From Cyrtodaria siliqua (Eukaryota; Mollusca; Bivalvia; Adapedonta; Hiatellidae): 64,000 bases of DNA. The notes under the pieces were generated by a model that saw only the letters and a list, made by a program, of their open reading frames with translations, was not told the DNA's origin and searched no databases. The translations under genes and the position numbers were made by a program. Positions within the stretch are counted from its first letter, which is position 1; each line of letters begins with the position of its first letter. Positions 13,801-29,700 of this stretch are shown piece by piece. Location of the stretch: contig JAWPHD010001131.1 in assembly GCA_037043455.1 (NCBI GenBank), positions 62,001 through 126,000 of the forward strand, in the 5' to 3' direction.

Positions 13801-16800
13801 AATTAAAACAAACACGTTTTATCTGATGTTTATATTAAAGACACATGTTAAAAACTGTATAAATACTGAACGTGGGACCCCTTGAAAACAACACACACGA
13901 ACTAGAGAGAAAAGTATCAGACTCTTTTTTTATTATATCTGTTCATAAGAGGTAACATAAGGTGAACACCTATTGCGCATACTAGCACCGGTTTAAGCGG
14001 TATTTTGCTAAATTGATATTTTTAATTTATAATATATCGTGTTTGTTTGTTACATTGCTCATTTAAAATACAGAAATGTGTTAATTAATCAAATAAATGT
14101 ATTTGAATAATGTTTATACACAGTTTTGTTCAGGTTGAAGGGGTTATAACACTTTTATTTAAAACAGGAGAAATGACCTAAACAATGTTTTTAAAAACTT
14201 GAACAAAGGTGAAAGAAATATCAAAGTACCATAACACATACAAGCGATATGACCTTATGTACATTTGTACAGACACAAAATAGTGGCATCCATCTTGGAA
14301 TGATGACGTCATAAAGCCATGTGACCATATCTTTTTCGTGGCATATATATCAATTGTTTAAAGCAAACACAATTAGCATTTGTATTAAAATATATATACA
14401 AAGTGAACATTTTATACATTGCATTCTCATTTTATTATTTACAATGGAACATATTGTATTGCACTACGAATAAAATAGTATTAATACCTATCCTAGTAAT
14501 GATTCTTCTAGTATATACCTACATACCAATTCCCGTACAATATTAAAACACCGTATAGTGACCAGGGGCGTAGCTAGACCTTTTTGATGTACAGGTCCGA
14601 CTATTTCTAGTGGGGTCTGGGCATGCTTTCCCGGAAAATGTTGCAAACGTAGGATGTCTCTGGTGCGTTTTGGCGAATATTTAGATAAAAATTTAAGCAA
14701 AATCACACTTCAAAATTCAACAAATTCAAACACTATTATTGCATTGTTATGTTTTTCAATCATGCAAGTGGAAATTACGTGCAAGCCATGGCCTTTTGGC
14801 CTAATAGGTAGCTACGCTACTGACAGCAGCCTATATATATTGTTGTGTGATGACGTCGACAGTTGCGTATGATAACGTCGTATGTTATCCGTACTACACC
14901 GAACAATAACAAAACTGCTTCATCGATTTCCGTTATCCGGTGTTTTAAACGGTTACGAAAATCGATGGTACTCACCGAGTTGAACGGAAAAGATCGAACG
15001 ATGATTCGGCCTTCATTTACATATTTATTACACTATAGCTTTATGATTATGAAAATGGAACTAGCTGTAAATCTTGGAAGCTGTGAGTGTTAACATTTTC
15101 ATCAGTCTCGCACGTAAGTATAACGTCCCACACCGCAGGTTATGTGATAAAGTATAATACCAGCAACTGGGGCTCTTTCCTCCACAGCCCAGTATACATC
15201 CTGTACGAAATGTTTCACGTCTGCGGGTATTGTCCAATATGCTTGAAGTTCATTGGTAGAAGACTGGTAATCTATATCGGAGGTGCATTTTAAACGTTTG
15301 TCCTACAACGATATTAAACATTACGATAGTGGAGGAGAACACTTTGTTACCGTAGTCCGTCAATGTCCATGTCCGTCCGACTTGCCCTGCTTCTTTTTGC
15401 CCGTCCGTTCGTCACGCAGTGGTAAGGTAAGGATTACTGGTTAAATTGATTAAACGTAGACTTGTTTTAAGATTTCTAAGACACCGATACAAGACCATAA
15501 GCAGATACTACTACATTCATGCTAAACTATCATACCAAAAGTATGTCACCATGACTGATCTTGATCTTTTTTATGTACTTTGTTTAATTAAAAGCTAATA
15601 TTGTTTTTACATTATAACTTACTTCACTTTTATATACTTTAACATACCTCAGTGTGGTGAGATCGTTCAAGAATCAAATCTGTAAAGAAATAAAGCAAGA
15701 GTTCGAGGCTGGAACACAATGTTATATCAGATGGAACTAATGTATATGACGAGAAGAGCTTATAAAGATTTAAACAATGCATACGCAAATAGAAAATACT
15801 AAGAAACATGTAATTGTATAGTACTGAAACAATTAGTACACATTTATATTATACATTGTAGAAAACGTGTATATGGCTACTAAAATAAGAGGTTATAATT
15901 AGAAAGCTTAAATGTTTCACGTACCTTCATCAGACGTAGCCTTACACGGAACTCCGTCAAATACGTCAATACCGTGCAGTGTGTCACCATCAACAACAAT
16001 TGTTACACCATCAGAGATGGCAGTTACATTGCCTACATCTGTTTCTGCTATCACTATCTGGTAATACGTCTGAAATATATTCACTATTGACATTAGCGTA
16101 AGCCCAAACTGTCACTAGCCCATAGTATTGCTTTGGAAGCTTGTTTATATCAGTGCTTACCCGAAGTTTAATAATACATTACTTTAATGACAAATAAAAC
16201 GCTATGAGTTGTGATTCATGTAAGAAAAGCAAATGAATGCGTCTTAGTTGACTAATTTACACATACAATGTACCTGCCTTCTAGCAATAATGTAATACTA
16301 ATATGAACATTTAAACACATTATACTAAGCTGAATGTGCCTTACTATTTAGGTTTACCTTATATGGGACTAGATGTATATCTTGGAATCTGTGAGTGTTA
16401 ACATTTTCAGCAGTCTCGCACGTAAGTATAACGTCCTCTTGTTTGTCCATAACACATACATGGATTTTTATGTGAAGGTGAGGGTGTTCAAACCCTGACC
16501 AACGTACTGATATATTCGTCGTACTAGTTTGGTAGTCTATGTCCTCTATATCTAGAAACTAAAACATATGACTAATATTTTAGATATAATGTATATATTT
16601 TTTGGTAAGAAACACATTGTCGAAGACTTGAACATAGGATATTAGTCTGTTAAAGATGGCAATATAATTGTGGAACAACTCAAAGTACTCAAAATTCTCA
16701 TTGGTTGAAAAAGAATATGCAGTATATCAATAAAATAAACAATTTGGTTTGAAAATACCTAATCTAATACATAATATATCTGTAGATTATAAACATATTT

Positions 16801-19800
16801 ATATCCAATATTCTTTTACAGGATACGCCTTGGAGAGTAGAAAACATCCGTAAAGAATTACCTCCACTTGGGAGTAGACACTGATATCAAAGACCACTCC
16901 AACGGACGCAAGAATGACATCATGCACATACTCTTCCGAAGACACAGTTACAGAAAGTCCGGCTGTATTGGTCGCCTTTATCGTCAAGAAGTAACTATGG
17001 TGACCATGTAGATGCCATGGCAACGTATTTATATTTACTGCCGCACATGACGCAGGGGATGTTACTATGCAGCTCGCGCCATTCACGAGGTTTTTAAATG
17101 GCATGACGTCATTCGCTAATTGAGCTGATCCTGAAAATTCAAAAAAAATCCGTTAATTAAAATCAATAACTTATTAGAACCGGTAGGAATTGACAAAAAA
17201 AGCAAAATTATGAAGTGTATGGTTTTTTTTTATTTCTCTTGACAAACTACAGATATCACATACTCATTAAAAAATATTTGATAACACGACACGACTGACT
17301 TCATTAAAACGAAAGAGGTTTCTTGTAACAAAAGCACGGGTTAAACCAGATAATCAGATTGTATTGAGGACTTTAAATAAATAGTGTGAAAAAAAAACAA
17401 CATACCAACTGCAACCTGAAACTGTAATTGATTAGGATCTCCATGGTCGTCGAAAGCATCGCTGACCCACCTTGCAACTAAGTAGGCGTATTTATCAGCA
17501 TATTCTAACGTTACCTTGATATCTCCTTCAAAGACAGGTTTTGATGTATCAACCAAAAAAGGACCCACAACCTTTAAAGCAGAAAAGAGAGTGTGTGTAT
17601 ATGTTACCACTTACGTCAATAGGCGACCTAACATCAATGCGAAATATTATTTTATAGAACACATCCTACATCATTTCTTGAAGTTTACCACAACATACTG
17701 TTCTTATGTTTGATACATGCTTGTACACTAATCTAAAATGCTAGGTAACCGTAATAGTGTCCAAACATATATAATTTAATAAAATAGCTTTGAGTATATG
17801 TTGATTTTAATGTATATCATTTTGGTAGAATAATCATACATCTTTCAAAAGTAAAAGTAAAACAACTTGAATCACTCACTTTGTAATCCATTACAGCTGA
17901 GTTTGTCATGGATTTAATGACAACGAAAAACTCTTCACCATCCATTATGTTTGGATGGAATATTCTAATATGCTGATGGTGCCGTGCAGGCCTGAAAGGC
18001 ATCTTGTCCGGAACATTAGATTTCTGTGAGGAGAGTCCCACTTCAAAGTCATGAATGCCGCTTAAACTGTAGGATACATTCCACGATATTTCAAGCTGGA
18101 ATAGAATTGACGTTATAGTGTTTACCTAAAATGAATAATAAGATAACAATACATTAGTTTGTGTTTTAACAAATATATTATGCAATGTTTTTCATTAAGA
18201 AAATAAAAATGCGAAAAATGGTACTATAGGAACCACAGCACTCAAACGCAAGGTAATCGAAATAATGAAAAATGTAATAACGATGCAAATGTCATGCAAG
18301 CAACATTATAATACTTCCCGACACTGATTCCTTAAAAAGTACAATGGATGGACACATGTATGTGAACCATTCACATTAATTTGAAACATGTTTTAGTTGC
18401 AACATGAGTTGCAGACCTTATTCTATGCATTGTATTACATGATTATAAGAAAAACACTCACGTGTGTATCGAATGTAACAAATGACATAAGTTCGTTGTG
18501 TACACCATCGGATCTAGAGCATGCGGAATTGGAACTTAGTTGACTCCTTGTACCGTTCATAAGCCGCTTGTGGGGGTATAGCGGTACATCCTCACTTGGA
18601 ACTAAGGTTGCCTTATCACTTTTAAAAAGAAGAATACTGAATTATAAGACGTTGTATGTTATAAATAAAATGCACCAATCAATGCCTCGCTAAAGAGATT
18701 CTCCTTTGCATGTCATGGTAGGTACATTATTGCGCTTAAACATATATCTATTTTATTGTGTTCTTGCTTATTTCTTTAAATGTGCTAATATTTTCTATTT
18801 TTTGTTACAGTTACGGAAATGGGACACGTTCAGATTTTATATGTTTAGTCAGAGGTATGCCTCATTGTTTTTAGTCCGGATCGCAGAATGACCTAATAAT
18901 GGATAGTGAGTGATACATCGGAACATGTAAATGAAAAGGAAAAATTCAGCATGGTCTCTACACACTAAGGATAATTAAAAAAGGCAAAATAAGCAATTGG
19001 TCGACCCCATGGTTTCTGCTGGGTATTTCGAGCAACAGACGTTGTTCCACCAAAAAATACAATTTTAAGAAATATCAGGAAGTTGTTCACTGGTACAGAG
19101 ACGTTCTATTGTGTATGCAGCGCATTGCAACAAATTGTTCATGGAGACGTGTAGATTGGAGTTTAGTTTGAGCTTGTTTTGAAGAACTGGATGCGACATC
19201 TGGTTTCTCCGCTTGCCTACTTATCGGCACGCATCGTAAAATAACTGCATATAACTCATTTTATGAACAAGTTATGATGGATACTAATATGTGTTTAAAA
19301 GTAAAGTACACTCAATGTAAATTCTATTCTAAATTTTGAAATGCACAAAAGGTATATAGGTATAGTCCATGATAAAAGCACTTACATACATTCCATTGAT
19401 GGGCTCGCTATTTTTTCAATGACTCTGTTTCTATAAAGAAACCAGACATTATCTTGGTCATCTTTGACAGGGCCTTGTCTTGTCACAGCGCCAATCACAA
19501 CTACCTCAGACACCTCTGATACATCCGAATCGATTGTAACTCCATCAGAACAAACGGGAGAGCTGTGGTCCAGGGCATGATTATATGCCACTACTGTCAC
19601 AAAATATGTCCCAGGTCCCGGAGCCAAATAAGATGCGGAAGTAATATATGTCTTGGTAACCTTAAATACGTTAAGAACACTATAACATTTTAAAGTCAAT
19701 GCAAGAAATGTGTACACATTTTTGTTAATTTATGCAACATAACTCTCTCAATTTCTATCACTAAGCTAAACTGGCAGATGTAAAACTGTAAAGAAGGAAA

Positions 19801-20750
19801 ACGTTACTCAAATGGTATTAATAACGTTCGTAAATATTTATTGCAAAGAGGCCGGGTCATATAACATAATACGTTTAGAAAAACGTTCATCATTTATTTA
19901 ATGCATACATATTGTGATAGCGTAGAACTTATATAAAGTTGAATTTAAGATTTGTAGTACACTTGGTGAAATGTCCGTTGATGAATGCAAATCATTAACT
20001 CATTTAAATCAAAATAACTAAGGGGCTGAGCTATACCATGCTCTATCGCCAATAAACAGAAGTTACATAAGGATAGTTCTGACAGGTTCACTAAGTACAC
20101 TATACTACAAAATAGATAGTCCGACCCAGCGCGTTGGTGTTTTTAAAACCCTCGATGTAATTGAATTGACATTACTAAAATGTGTTAATGTTTGTATCAT
20201 TTTTAAACATAAATATTACATGGATATGTAGAGAAACTCACAACAAAGTCGATATATTTTCGTTATTAATTGAAAATATTCTCACAATGGATATGTATAT
20301 GCTGCTTCGTAGATCAGACTATACAGATACAAGTTTGCAAAATAAAAAATATTCTTAATTGCATTTGTTAATCATATGGCATACATAAAAATTGAATGTT
20401 TTAAATAAATGATATACACGCTTACTAGTTTCAAGAAACTTTCGTGGTAAACATTGTATTTTTGACCTTTTTAATAAGAGGAAATAACAAGAACGACTGG
20501 TAAAGTATGCCTACAATATGCATTACGTTTTGATTCTCGCTAGAATGGATATCTAACTTCGAAGAATCCAAACACTCCTTTCCAAATCCATACAAATAAA
20601 ACCACACTCCACTTTCTTTGTCAAAGAACCCGTCCCAGTGTGCCGATAAATCTAACGATTGTTGGAAATCTACTTCAAACTGTCCCTCTTTGCCGTCATG
20701 AACCGTTCCCTCGTGCGGTGGGGAGGTGTCTATTGTTATCTATAAATAGG

Positions 20751-20789
<39 letters not shown>

Positions 20790-23700
20790 CACACAGTGAT
20801 AATGATGCACGATAATGTAGATAAAACGTGTACTACTACTACTACTACTACTACTACTATTACTACTATTACTACTACTACTACTACTACTACTATTACT
20901 ACTACTACTACTACTACTTGTACTACTACCACTACTACTACTATTACTACTAGTACTACTACTACTAGTACTACTACTACTATTACTACTAGTACTACTA
21001 CTACAACTACTACTACTACTACTAGTAGTAGTACTACTACTACTACTACTACTACTAGTACTACTACTACAACTACTACTACTACTACTACTATAAATAA
21101 TAATAACAATAATAATATTAATAGTAAAGATACAACACTATAGACAATCAAATAATAAAAATGATGATATTTTTATTCCAAATCTATCTTCGAAGGAGAC
21201 ATACATACATACCTTAAGGTAATTGACTGTTGTCAGTAACGCTTTATTTGTTGCAGTTACTTCAAGAAAATAATCATTTTCATGCAATCCATTTTCTTTT
21301 CCAGAATGCAGGCCATCGTCACCAGTTGTTGTTATTCGTGGTTTTATTTCATAATGTCTATGGAAACATCCGTCAAATGGTGTACAATAACAATTTGCTC
21401 CTCTTGCGTAATCTCCATACTTAGATTCACATTCGCCTAGTGTCTATGGAAAAAAGACATGTTTGAAAGTGTAGTACTTATATTCTAGTCGCACGTTTTT
21501 AGTGTCGTGACATAATTTGCTTTTAAGTATCGTGTTTAAAGTATTTTAATATGATAATACTTCATGTATGATAATTATAGATTATTATATGGCAATATTC
21601 ATATCTGCCCCCATATCCGCCCGAGATCCCTATATCTACCATTGACCTAACGCTCTCGGGCAAATATCGAGTCTCGGGGGAATATGGGGGCAGATATGAA
21701 AATTGTCATATCATAAACTAATTATCACATATTGTCTAAACAGTTTAAGATTTCATTTGTTTTGTTAACTTCAGCTTTTGCATACAAACTTAAGTACGCA
21801 GTATACACACAATTCTGCTATTGCGTATACAATATTTAAAAAAATCAACACATATACACACAACCTGTTGTCTATGAATGAAAAAACTTTTGAAGAGATG
21901 TCGCAGAATCTGAATTACATCGATACGCAGAACTCTCTCTCTCTTCCTTATGTAATGGACACCCTTGTCAGATACACATTCACTCCTACAGAAGAAACAA
22001 CTCCGTTCACAGACAAGGCGACATTGCCATTCCCAAGCTAGTCGTGGAACAATGTTGACATGCATTGCATAGTTATTTCCTAGTGTTGGGGATTCCATTT
22101 CGCATAACTAATTTGTATCGTGTAGTGATACATTGGTGTGTCTATTATGTTTTTCAATGAGACAATCTAGCTCTAAAATGCGTTCAGCGAGTGACTCGCC
22201 TCGGTCATTTTGTTGAAACTGTGTCGATAGCGCGTGAAGTATGTTGAGCGCGATAGGGCCGATACGATACGGTGGCTGGATATGGATTTTAAACTAAACA
22301 AGAAAACAATTCATATCCTGCCCTCGGAGCAAAATATATGAATTTGTTTCTGAAAATCGCAGCCATATCCGACTGGGCAGACATATCCGTATTTTTAGAA
22401 AGTGATAATTATGTTTTATCACTAAGATCTCGACTTTTCTAAAAAAAATCAATCTCTTCTACTTGTCCCAACGTTGGCTAACCTTTTTTTTACGTTAAGC
22501 TCACATCTCCGAAACTGCTGAAAGGAATTTAATGAAACTTTACATATATTCACATTCATAAGAGGCACTCGTACGGACTTGTACGCGCTATAACTATGTA
22601 ATACATTTTAACAGAAGAATGCACCGTTTTCAATTAAGTTTCCCAAGAAATAAACAAGATAAGATGAGATAAGTTTGAATAACTTCAAGCAGTACTAACA
22701 ACTGACACTAAATAACCGGTATGGAATTACACCGCCTCTCGGAAAACAACTGACACTAAATAACCGGTATGGAATTACACTGCCTCTCGGAAAACAACTC
22801 AAGTAATAAAGTGACCGAGAACAAAGGTCACTCACTCAGATATACAAAATGGTGGTCTGTAAACGTGTTTGGTGTGTAAACTCATTTAGATTTATTACAA
22901 TTGAATTATTGCTTGTGATTAAGTTGGATTTAAAGGGACACACGGCAATCTTGATTTTTTTAAGCTCGCGCCGTCCAGTTAGTTTTTCTACATAAATTGC
23001 ATTTATTCAATAATTAATATTAATTATAAGAACTGTATAAAGCAAATTAAGTTTGCATATTATAACTGCTGATTACATTTCACCAATAATATATTCAAAT
23101 CAATGGTAGAATAAACGAAGACATGTTAATTTAAAGGGACACACGGCAATCTTGAAGTGTTTGAAATGGGTGTCTCGATTTATATATCCAGTATCATTTT
23201 TACTTTTATCCTGGTCACATTTAAATAAATCACATATTAAGTATTTACTATTTCGTCTTATCATACTATAAATTTTGATATATTATTGGTGCAACAATAT
23301 CAAAAATTAATAATATGCAAAAACAAATTGCTTTATAATATTCGTATAATTAATATTAATGATTGAACAAATGCAAGTTATGCAGAAAAATAGCGGGATG
23401 CCGTGAATTTTAAAAATAAAGATTGCCATGTGTCCCTTTAACGCTTGAAAAAAAGACTATCGACCGTCATATATAACCTTACATGTGTTGAAGATGACGT
23501 AAAAACACCAAACAAACAAACAAAATATTATTTCTTTTCTAATATCATAGTACGCTGAAGGTGTAACATTCAACTGATTTGTGTGGAAAAATGTCGTTTA
23601 GTATTAAAGTTCAGAATATCATGTCAGGGGCGTAGCTGACCTGAAATTCATATATAGGCCCTAAAACTAGAGGGGTCCGGGTGCATGCTACCCCAAATTT

Positions 23701-26700
23701 ATTTTAACTTAGCTATGTAATGGTGCATTTTGGCATATATATGACAAAACATTTGTGTGGTATTTGAAGAAATGTTTTTTGACAAATCTGAGAAATAACA
23801 TTTGACAAAGTTCAATTAGAACTGTAAAATAAAATAACAAATGTTGACACTTAAAGACCACCCCCACCCTCCACCCCACCCACCCAATCCGGGCCTACAT
23901 GGCCTAATAGTAGCTACGCCGATGCATGTAATAAACTAAGTTGATGTGGTTATGTCAATACATATTAATCCATAATACTAACTATATTATGTTTATATAA
24001 ACATGATTTCCTTTCAAAATAATTATATTTTGATGACAAAACTTTACCTGAACATCGCCTTGGGGAGTCTCGTGAGCTTTTCCATGCATCACGTCAGTAC
24101 TGGTGAAGTTGTCGAAGAGTCTCCATGAAATTTCATGAAGACCACTGTGGACATCGTAAACTTCCCACTCAAGACTGAAAGAAACACGGTATTCTATAAA
24201 GAAAAAACGACAAATAACAAAATATGTATATACACTTTTATAAGAATTATTTGTTATGGTATTTATGTATGTGTGTAATCTTTGCCCAACCGCGCACAAC
24301 TCCGAAGGACAGTATGTTATTATGTTGAATGTGATGCGATATTTGACAACATTTATACATGCAAACACGCTATACAAACTAATTTAATCCTTGTAATTCT
24401 AACCTTCGATACTAACGACTTTGTAAGATTGGGAAACACATATAAGGACCTATTTTATTTGGGGGAGGAGAACATTTGTATAGGTAACTGTAAATCACTG
24501 TTAGACATACAATTGCATGAGAAAATGGTAGTATACAATTTTGTTTCATTTGAGGAGGCTCTCATATCCAAACATAAAAGTAGGTGTTTCATTAGTTGTG
24601 TTTGGAGTGTTTTTATTCTAAAAACAAGGAATTATCAATAAAGTTTTTTATTTAGTACCGCTTACTTGTTAATTTGCTTTTTGTTTCGTCATAAAAGTAA
24701 AGTTGTAAGTATTATATACTGCTCTGAGCTAATCGGTCATGTAGCATGTTAGAAGTAAATAAGCAAGTTTTCCTTGCCTTTTCAATGATCATTTAGCGTT
24801 AGGAAATAGGTCCTTAAAAAAGATGAACATTTGTATTGTGACTATCGCGCTAGAAAAGAAGAGTTCATGTATGTGCAAACTTTTTAAATACGACGCGTTA
24901 CGTGTCATCCAATGAAATAATGTTTAATGCAGATATGTCAGTGTGGGATTATTACAAAATAAATTATATAGGTACAGTCGTTCGCAAAACAATTGAGGAT
25001 ATCAAGAAGTTATGCCATTCAAACGATATACTGTATGCTTGAGTTAATAATATTTAGTCACAAGCTGTATAGCACAATATTATATACCTAAATACAAAAA
25101 CATCTACTTTACTTGCTAGAAATAACCAAACGTGTATTTACATTATCAAAGTAAATTGAACACATCTTACGTCAGTTGGTTAAGTTCGACGACACTGTGT
25201 ACGCTTATATTTACAATGTCTCCCTTGGTCAGCCATAGGTTCTGTATCACTGGTGGTGACAGATCGATGGTCACTGTAACCTTGTCTTCTGCGTACTTAT
25301 CCATGACGTCATAACCTCGTATCGAAAACACTAATTGTTTTCCATCCTCAAACTCTTCATATATTATCATTTTCTGAGCGTCAAAGTAGTTTAGAGGGAC
25401 TGTGATGAAATCTTTTTTGATAACGGGTATCTGTCCCCCAAAATCAACATTGTATGCTATTTCTACTCGAACAATACCTAAGTAATAAAAAACAAACAAG
25501 TTTCAGTTTATCATTGACAATACCCACTGTGCTGCTATATTCTAGGTAAATATAAGAAGGGAAACAGTCATACACACATGTATACTCAATACTCATATTA
25601 CTCCTTTACCATACAGCAATAGCGTCCTGTTACTAACTCTGGATTTTTCACTATGGATAATAATAATCAATGATATATGGTATTATTTTACAATGGTTGA
25701 TATGCATGTGTGTTTATCATGAACTATCTTTGATTAATTTTGATTACTTTTTTTTCGGCAGTCATTGTGTCACAAATTAAAAAGTAACTAAACTATTTTT
25801 ATACACTTTAAAGGGACACTGTCTGTAAGTAAGCAGATATTGAGCATAGCCAAATAACTGCCTGATTTTATTCAGTGAAATGTATACATGAAAACAATAG
25901 CAAAGACCGAGATAAGCCTGTAGTACATTCGTGAGTTTGATTTTTTTTTTAATTTATGATTTTTAAATAATGTGGGACCCATATTATTTACATTTTCTGC
26001 TGATCACATGATATCCATTAGCGCATTACCTTTTATACATTGTATCTCTTACGTAATACATATGGCACGGTTAGCTCAGTTGGTAGCGAGTTCGACTATT
26101 GCCACGTTCGACTATTATTACCCGCGACTGTAATTTTAGTGTGGGTTATGAGTTCAACCCCACGAAGCGGTACTTCTATTGTTTTGTACGGCTATTGAAT
26201 TCCGTCTAACAATCTTGATTTTATTTAGTAAATATTCAATAATGGTTGGTGTGTTATGTCTGTCAACGTAATTATTTTGTGTTTTATAAGCTAAACGTTA
26301 CGGACATTGTCCCTTTAACAGGAATGTTTAGTGGCAAATACACAATTGAAAAGGGGTTGCTTAACAAAAGAAAACAATAAACAGCAGGTGTTTTTGATAA
26401 TGCATTATCCATACAAAGATATGCTCTGTGAAATGTTATATAAATAAAAGGATACTATACGCGTTCAATTTGGATTCGAAAATAAGTTAATACTGTTACA
26501 AATTATTTCATTAGAATATCAAAAAAGGCCCCCAATTTTTAAAACAAATCAAAATAATTGTGAAGGTTTCTGTAAAGATATTTCGTTTTCATTGAGAATG
26601 CCTGTCACAATCGGTCAAAATCGGATTTCTGCTTTGAAATTCGTGTTTGTTCCTTTTAAGATTTTCTTCAAATTGAATGTACGTTACCAGTTATTTAGTC

Positions 26701-29700
26701 ACTAGACAAAAACACATTATATGTATTTAAATACCGTGCTTATTTTCTCACTTTCGAAAAAAACATTAAATAAAAGAATTGCATAAAACAACAAATTGAT
26801 CGAATATATTAAGTACAAACCTAGAATGTTATGAAATTTTTCTACACTTCTCGAAGATACTCCCGCAACATCTTCTAATTCATAATTTAGATCAGGATGT
26901 TCCTTTACTTTGTTCAACCAGCCAAGTGTCGTGTGTCGTTTGTTAATAAATCTATTGGGCCAAACAAGTTCAATGTCTGGTGCTTGTTTATTTATCCACT
27001 TGTATCCAGTATCTTTATCTGCAGTAATGGCAATTGCTGGAACACCTTGTAGTTCAACTTCTGACGCATCGTCAAAAAGGAGAATTCTACGTGCCATCTT
27101 ATGGTTGCCTGCTCGATCGTATGTAATTATTTCCACATAGTAAGCTCCAGCTTCCGTCAGGCTCAGTGTTGTTGAACTCTATAGCATACACATACAAATG
27201 AAATAACTAGTTCCAATGCACGTAATGTATTACTTACAAATGCTACTACACTTATCCATTGAGTAATGAAAATTATACAGCTAAAGAAATGTCAACATAT
27301 ATAAGATAGTAAGGCTGAGGCGAATGCTATAACTTATAAATAACTGAATATCCTTTAAGGAGTAAAGGCAGTAACATCAAATGCCATTGAATCCTGTATA
27401 AAAATAAGTATAAAAGTCGAACAGGAAATGCAGCTTTCACAGAACACAGCAACCCCTAAACGCGCAAAACGACAAACATGAATGGCAATGTTAACAAAGA
27501 ATAAAGGCATATGACGTCACAAACACAAAGAGGGTTGACAATAGAACTACCGCCTTGGAACGGTCAATGGAAAAACAGGCCGCCGCTGGGGGGTTAAACC
27601 AGATTCTAGGGTGCAACAAACCAACCTCTGTCATCCCAATAAAACGGGACGGTGTAAATAAAGAAACTATTCTCCCACTATTCTCTAACCAACAAAATGA
27701 TATATAGGGTCCTATAGAAACCACAGCGTCCGAACGCAATGGCATCGTAGGTCCGCACTGTACTGTAAACAAGGACTTGAAACTACAATGAAAGAGACAA
27801 AATACAACAGAAAGGGTGGTGAAGACAGGGTTACCGACTTGGAACGGTCAGTAGGCAATAAGGCCTACTGGTTAGCTTGAATCGATTGGCAACATTATTA
27901 GACAATATAAATAAAAAACAAAGATACTCGTGTATATATAAATATAAATACGAAACACAATAGCATAGAAATCCTTAAACAGATATTCAATGTCTTGGCA
28001 GAAGCCAGAGCAACAAGATAATAACCCATTGAGGGCACGACAAGACACGGTTGCAGACAAACATACTTCACCGTCCTGTTGGGCTTTAGGTAGACGTTAT
28101 CTTATGGTCCAAAGCCTGTCCGGTCATCGCACAATTATAGAGGAAAGCATAGTAAATGCTTGGTGGTGGACCCATTTACAGTTCGCCACTATGCTTTCCT
28201 CTTTGGTTTGGTACTCCCTAGAATCTGGTTTAACCCCCAGCGGCCTGTTTTGCCATTGACCGTTCCAAGGCGGTAGCCCTATTGTCAACCCTTTTTGTGT
28301 TTGTGACGTCATATGCTTTATTCTTTGTTAGCATTGCCATTCATGTTTGTCGTTTTGCGTGTTTTTGGGTTTACTGTGTTCTGTGAAAGCTGCATTTCCT
28401 GTTCGACTTTTATAGTTTGCCATCGTTCAAAATGAAGTTCAAATTTAAGTAAGATTCACTTACATATTCTTAGTGATATGCCCTTCATCTCTAAAGAACT
28501 GCTGAGAAAATTAAGGGACATGTAGCATTGAAGACAATACATTTCGGACCTTTGTTGACGTCATAAAACTGCATTCAGTACATTCCTCTTACATCTACTC
28601 TACTTTCACTTTCAAAACTTTCAAGTTAATGAATAAAATCATCATATGGCCATGCAAATGGTTATTAGCTCTCACAAACAAGTCAATAAAGGCATTTCAG
28701 CCAAAGAACACATACTCTAAATGCCCAAACAATGCATTTTATCGCACAACAAGTTAAAGATTATATAACTGGGAACATTTTGACTACACCGGGTATGAAT
28801 ACTTGTGTGATTTACTTGTATACCTTAAGAGTATCTTTATACTCCTAGCTCTAATTATAACGGTGCGTTATGGCATAAATTCTTCTTCCTTCATTTAATA
28901 GCACTATTTCAAATGTAAAATATACTTGTAAACATTAAGAGATAACCATGCTTAGATTTTTAATCTGGTACGGTATGTGAGTGATGATTTTATGGTCTGA
29001 GAATTTCAGGCCGTAAACACAACCACATGCCGTCCAAGAATGAAAATCGTAGCATCGTTATCCCAGTTCTAATGCGTTTCCATTTAAATGCCAGATATAT
29101 AAATAATACCATACCTACAAACTTTTTTTTTAAATTCATGGGTGACGGCATTTTGTCGACGTCATCCAATGACGTCGTTTGTTTCAACGTTATGTGACGT
29201 CACGTAATTTTCCGGCCGTAAATCGGGCGTTTTACGGTAGCAAATTTGAGACTTTAGCTAAAGGAGTAACGCGTTGCATTGTTGCATTATAATTTTAATT
29301 GTAATATATTGTATACCTGTGTATACTGCACGGCCTTGTGGGAAACGATGCCATGTTCTGGTCCCAGGAGCGGATCATCAGCCGTTGGATCTATTGTTTG
29401 CAGACGATACACATCAAACTGATATTCTAGTATACCGGAGTCCGTGTCTCTCCAACCATCCCATGTAACTCTGAAACTCGCCTGAAAATATAATTGTTTG
29501 ACTTTAAGCCAAATCCTAATTCTCAAATCAAACGCAACGCAAACAGAAATGCTTCTATTATGATAGACTCTCTATTGTCTTGTTCAAAATTACACACTAG
29601 GCGTCATTTCAAATGTAAGTATCGTCTTCCACAACTAAAATATACCATATGAGACTCAACACAACAATTGGCGTCTAATCTATACATATCGCAAAACGAC

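Noticed and set aside
20640..21151. Long Thr-rich (plus) and Val-rich (minus) frames
   Set aside because: Products of the (ACT)n and (ATT)n microsatellites; the real coding here is exon 16 on the minus strand.
24282..24641. 119-codon plus-strand frame
   Set aside because: Intronic, antisense to gene A, no motif I can name. It might be a retroelement tail, but nothing supports it.
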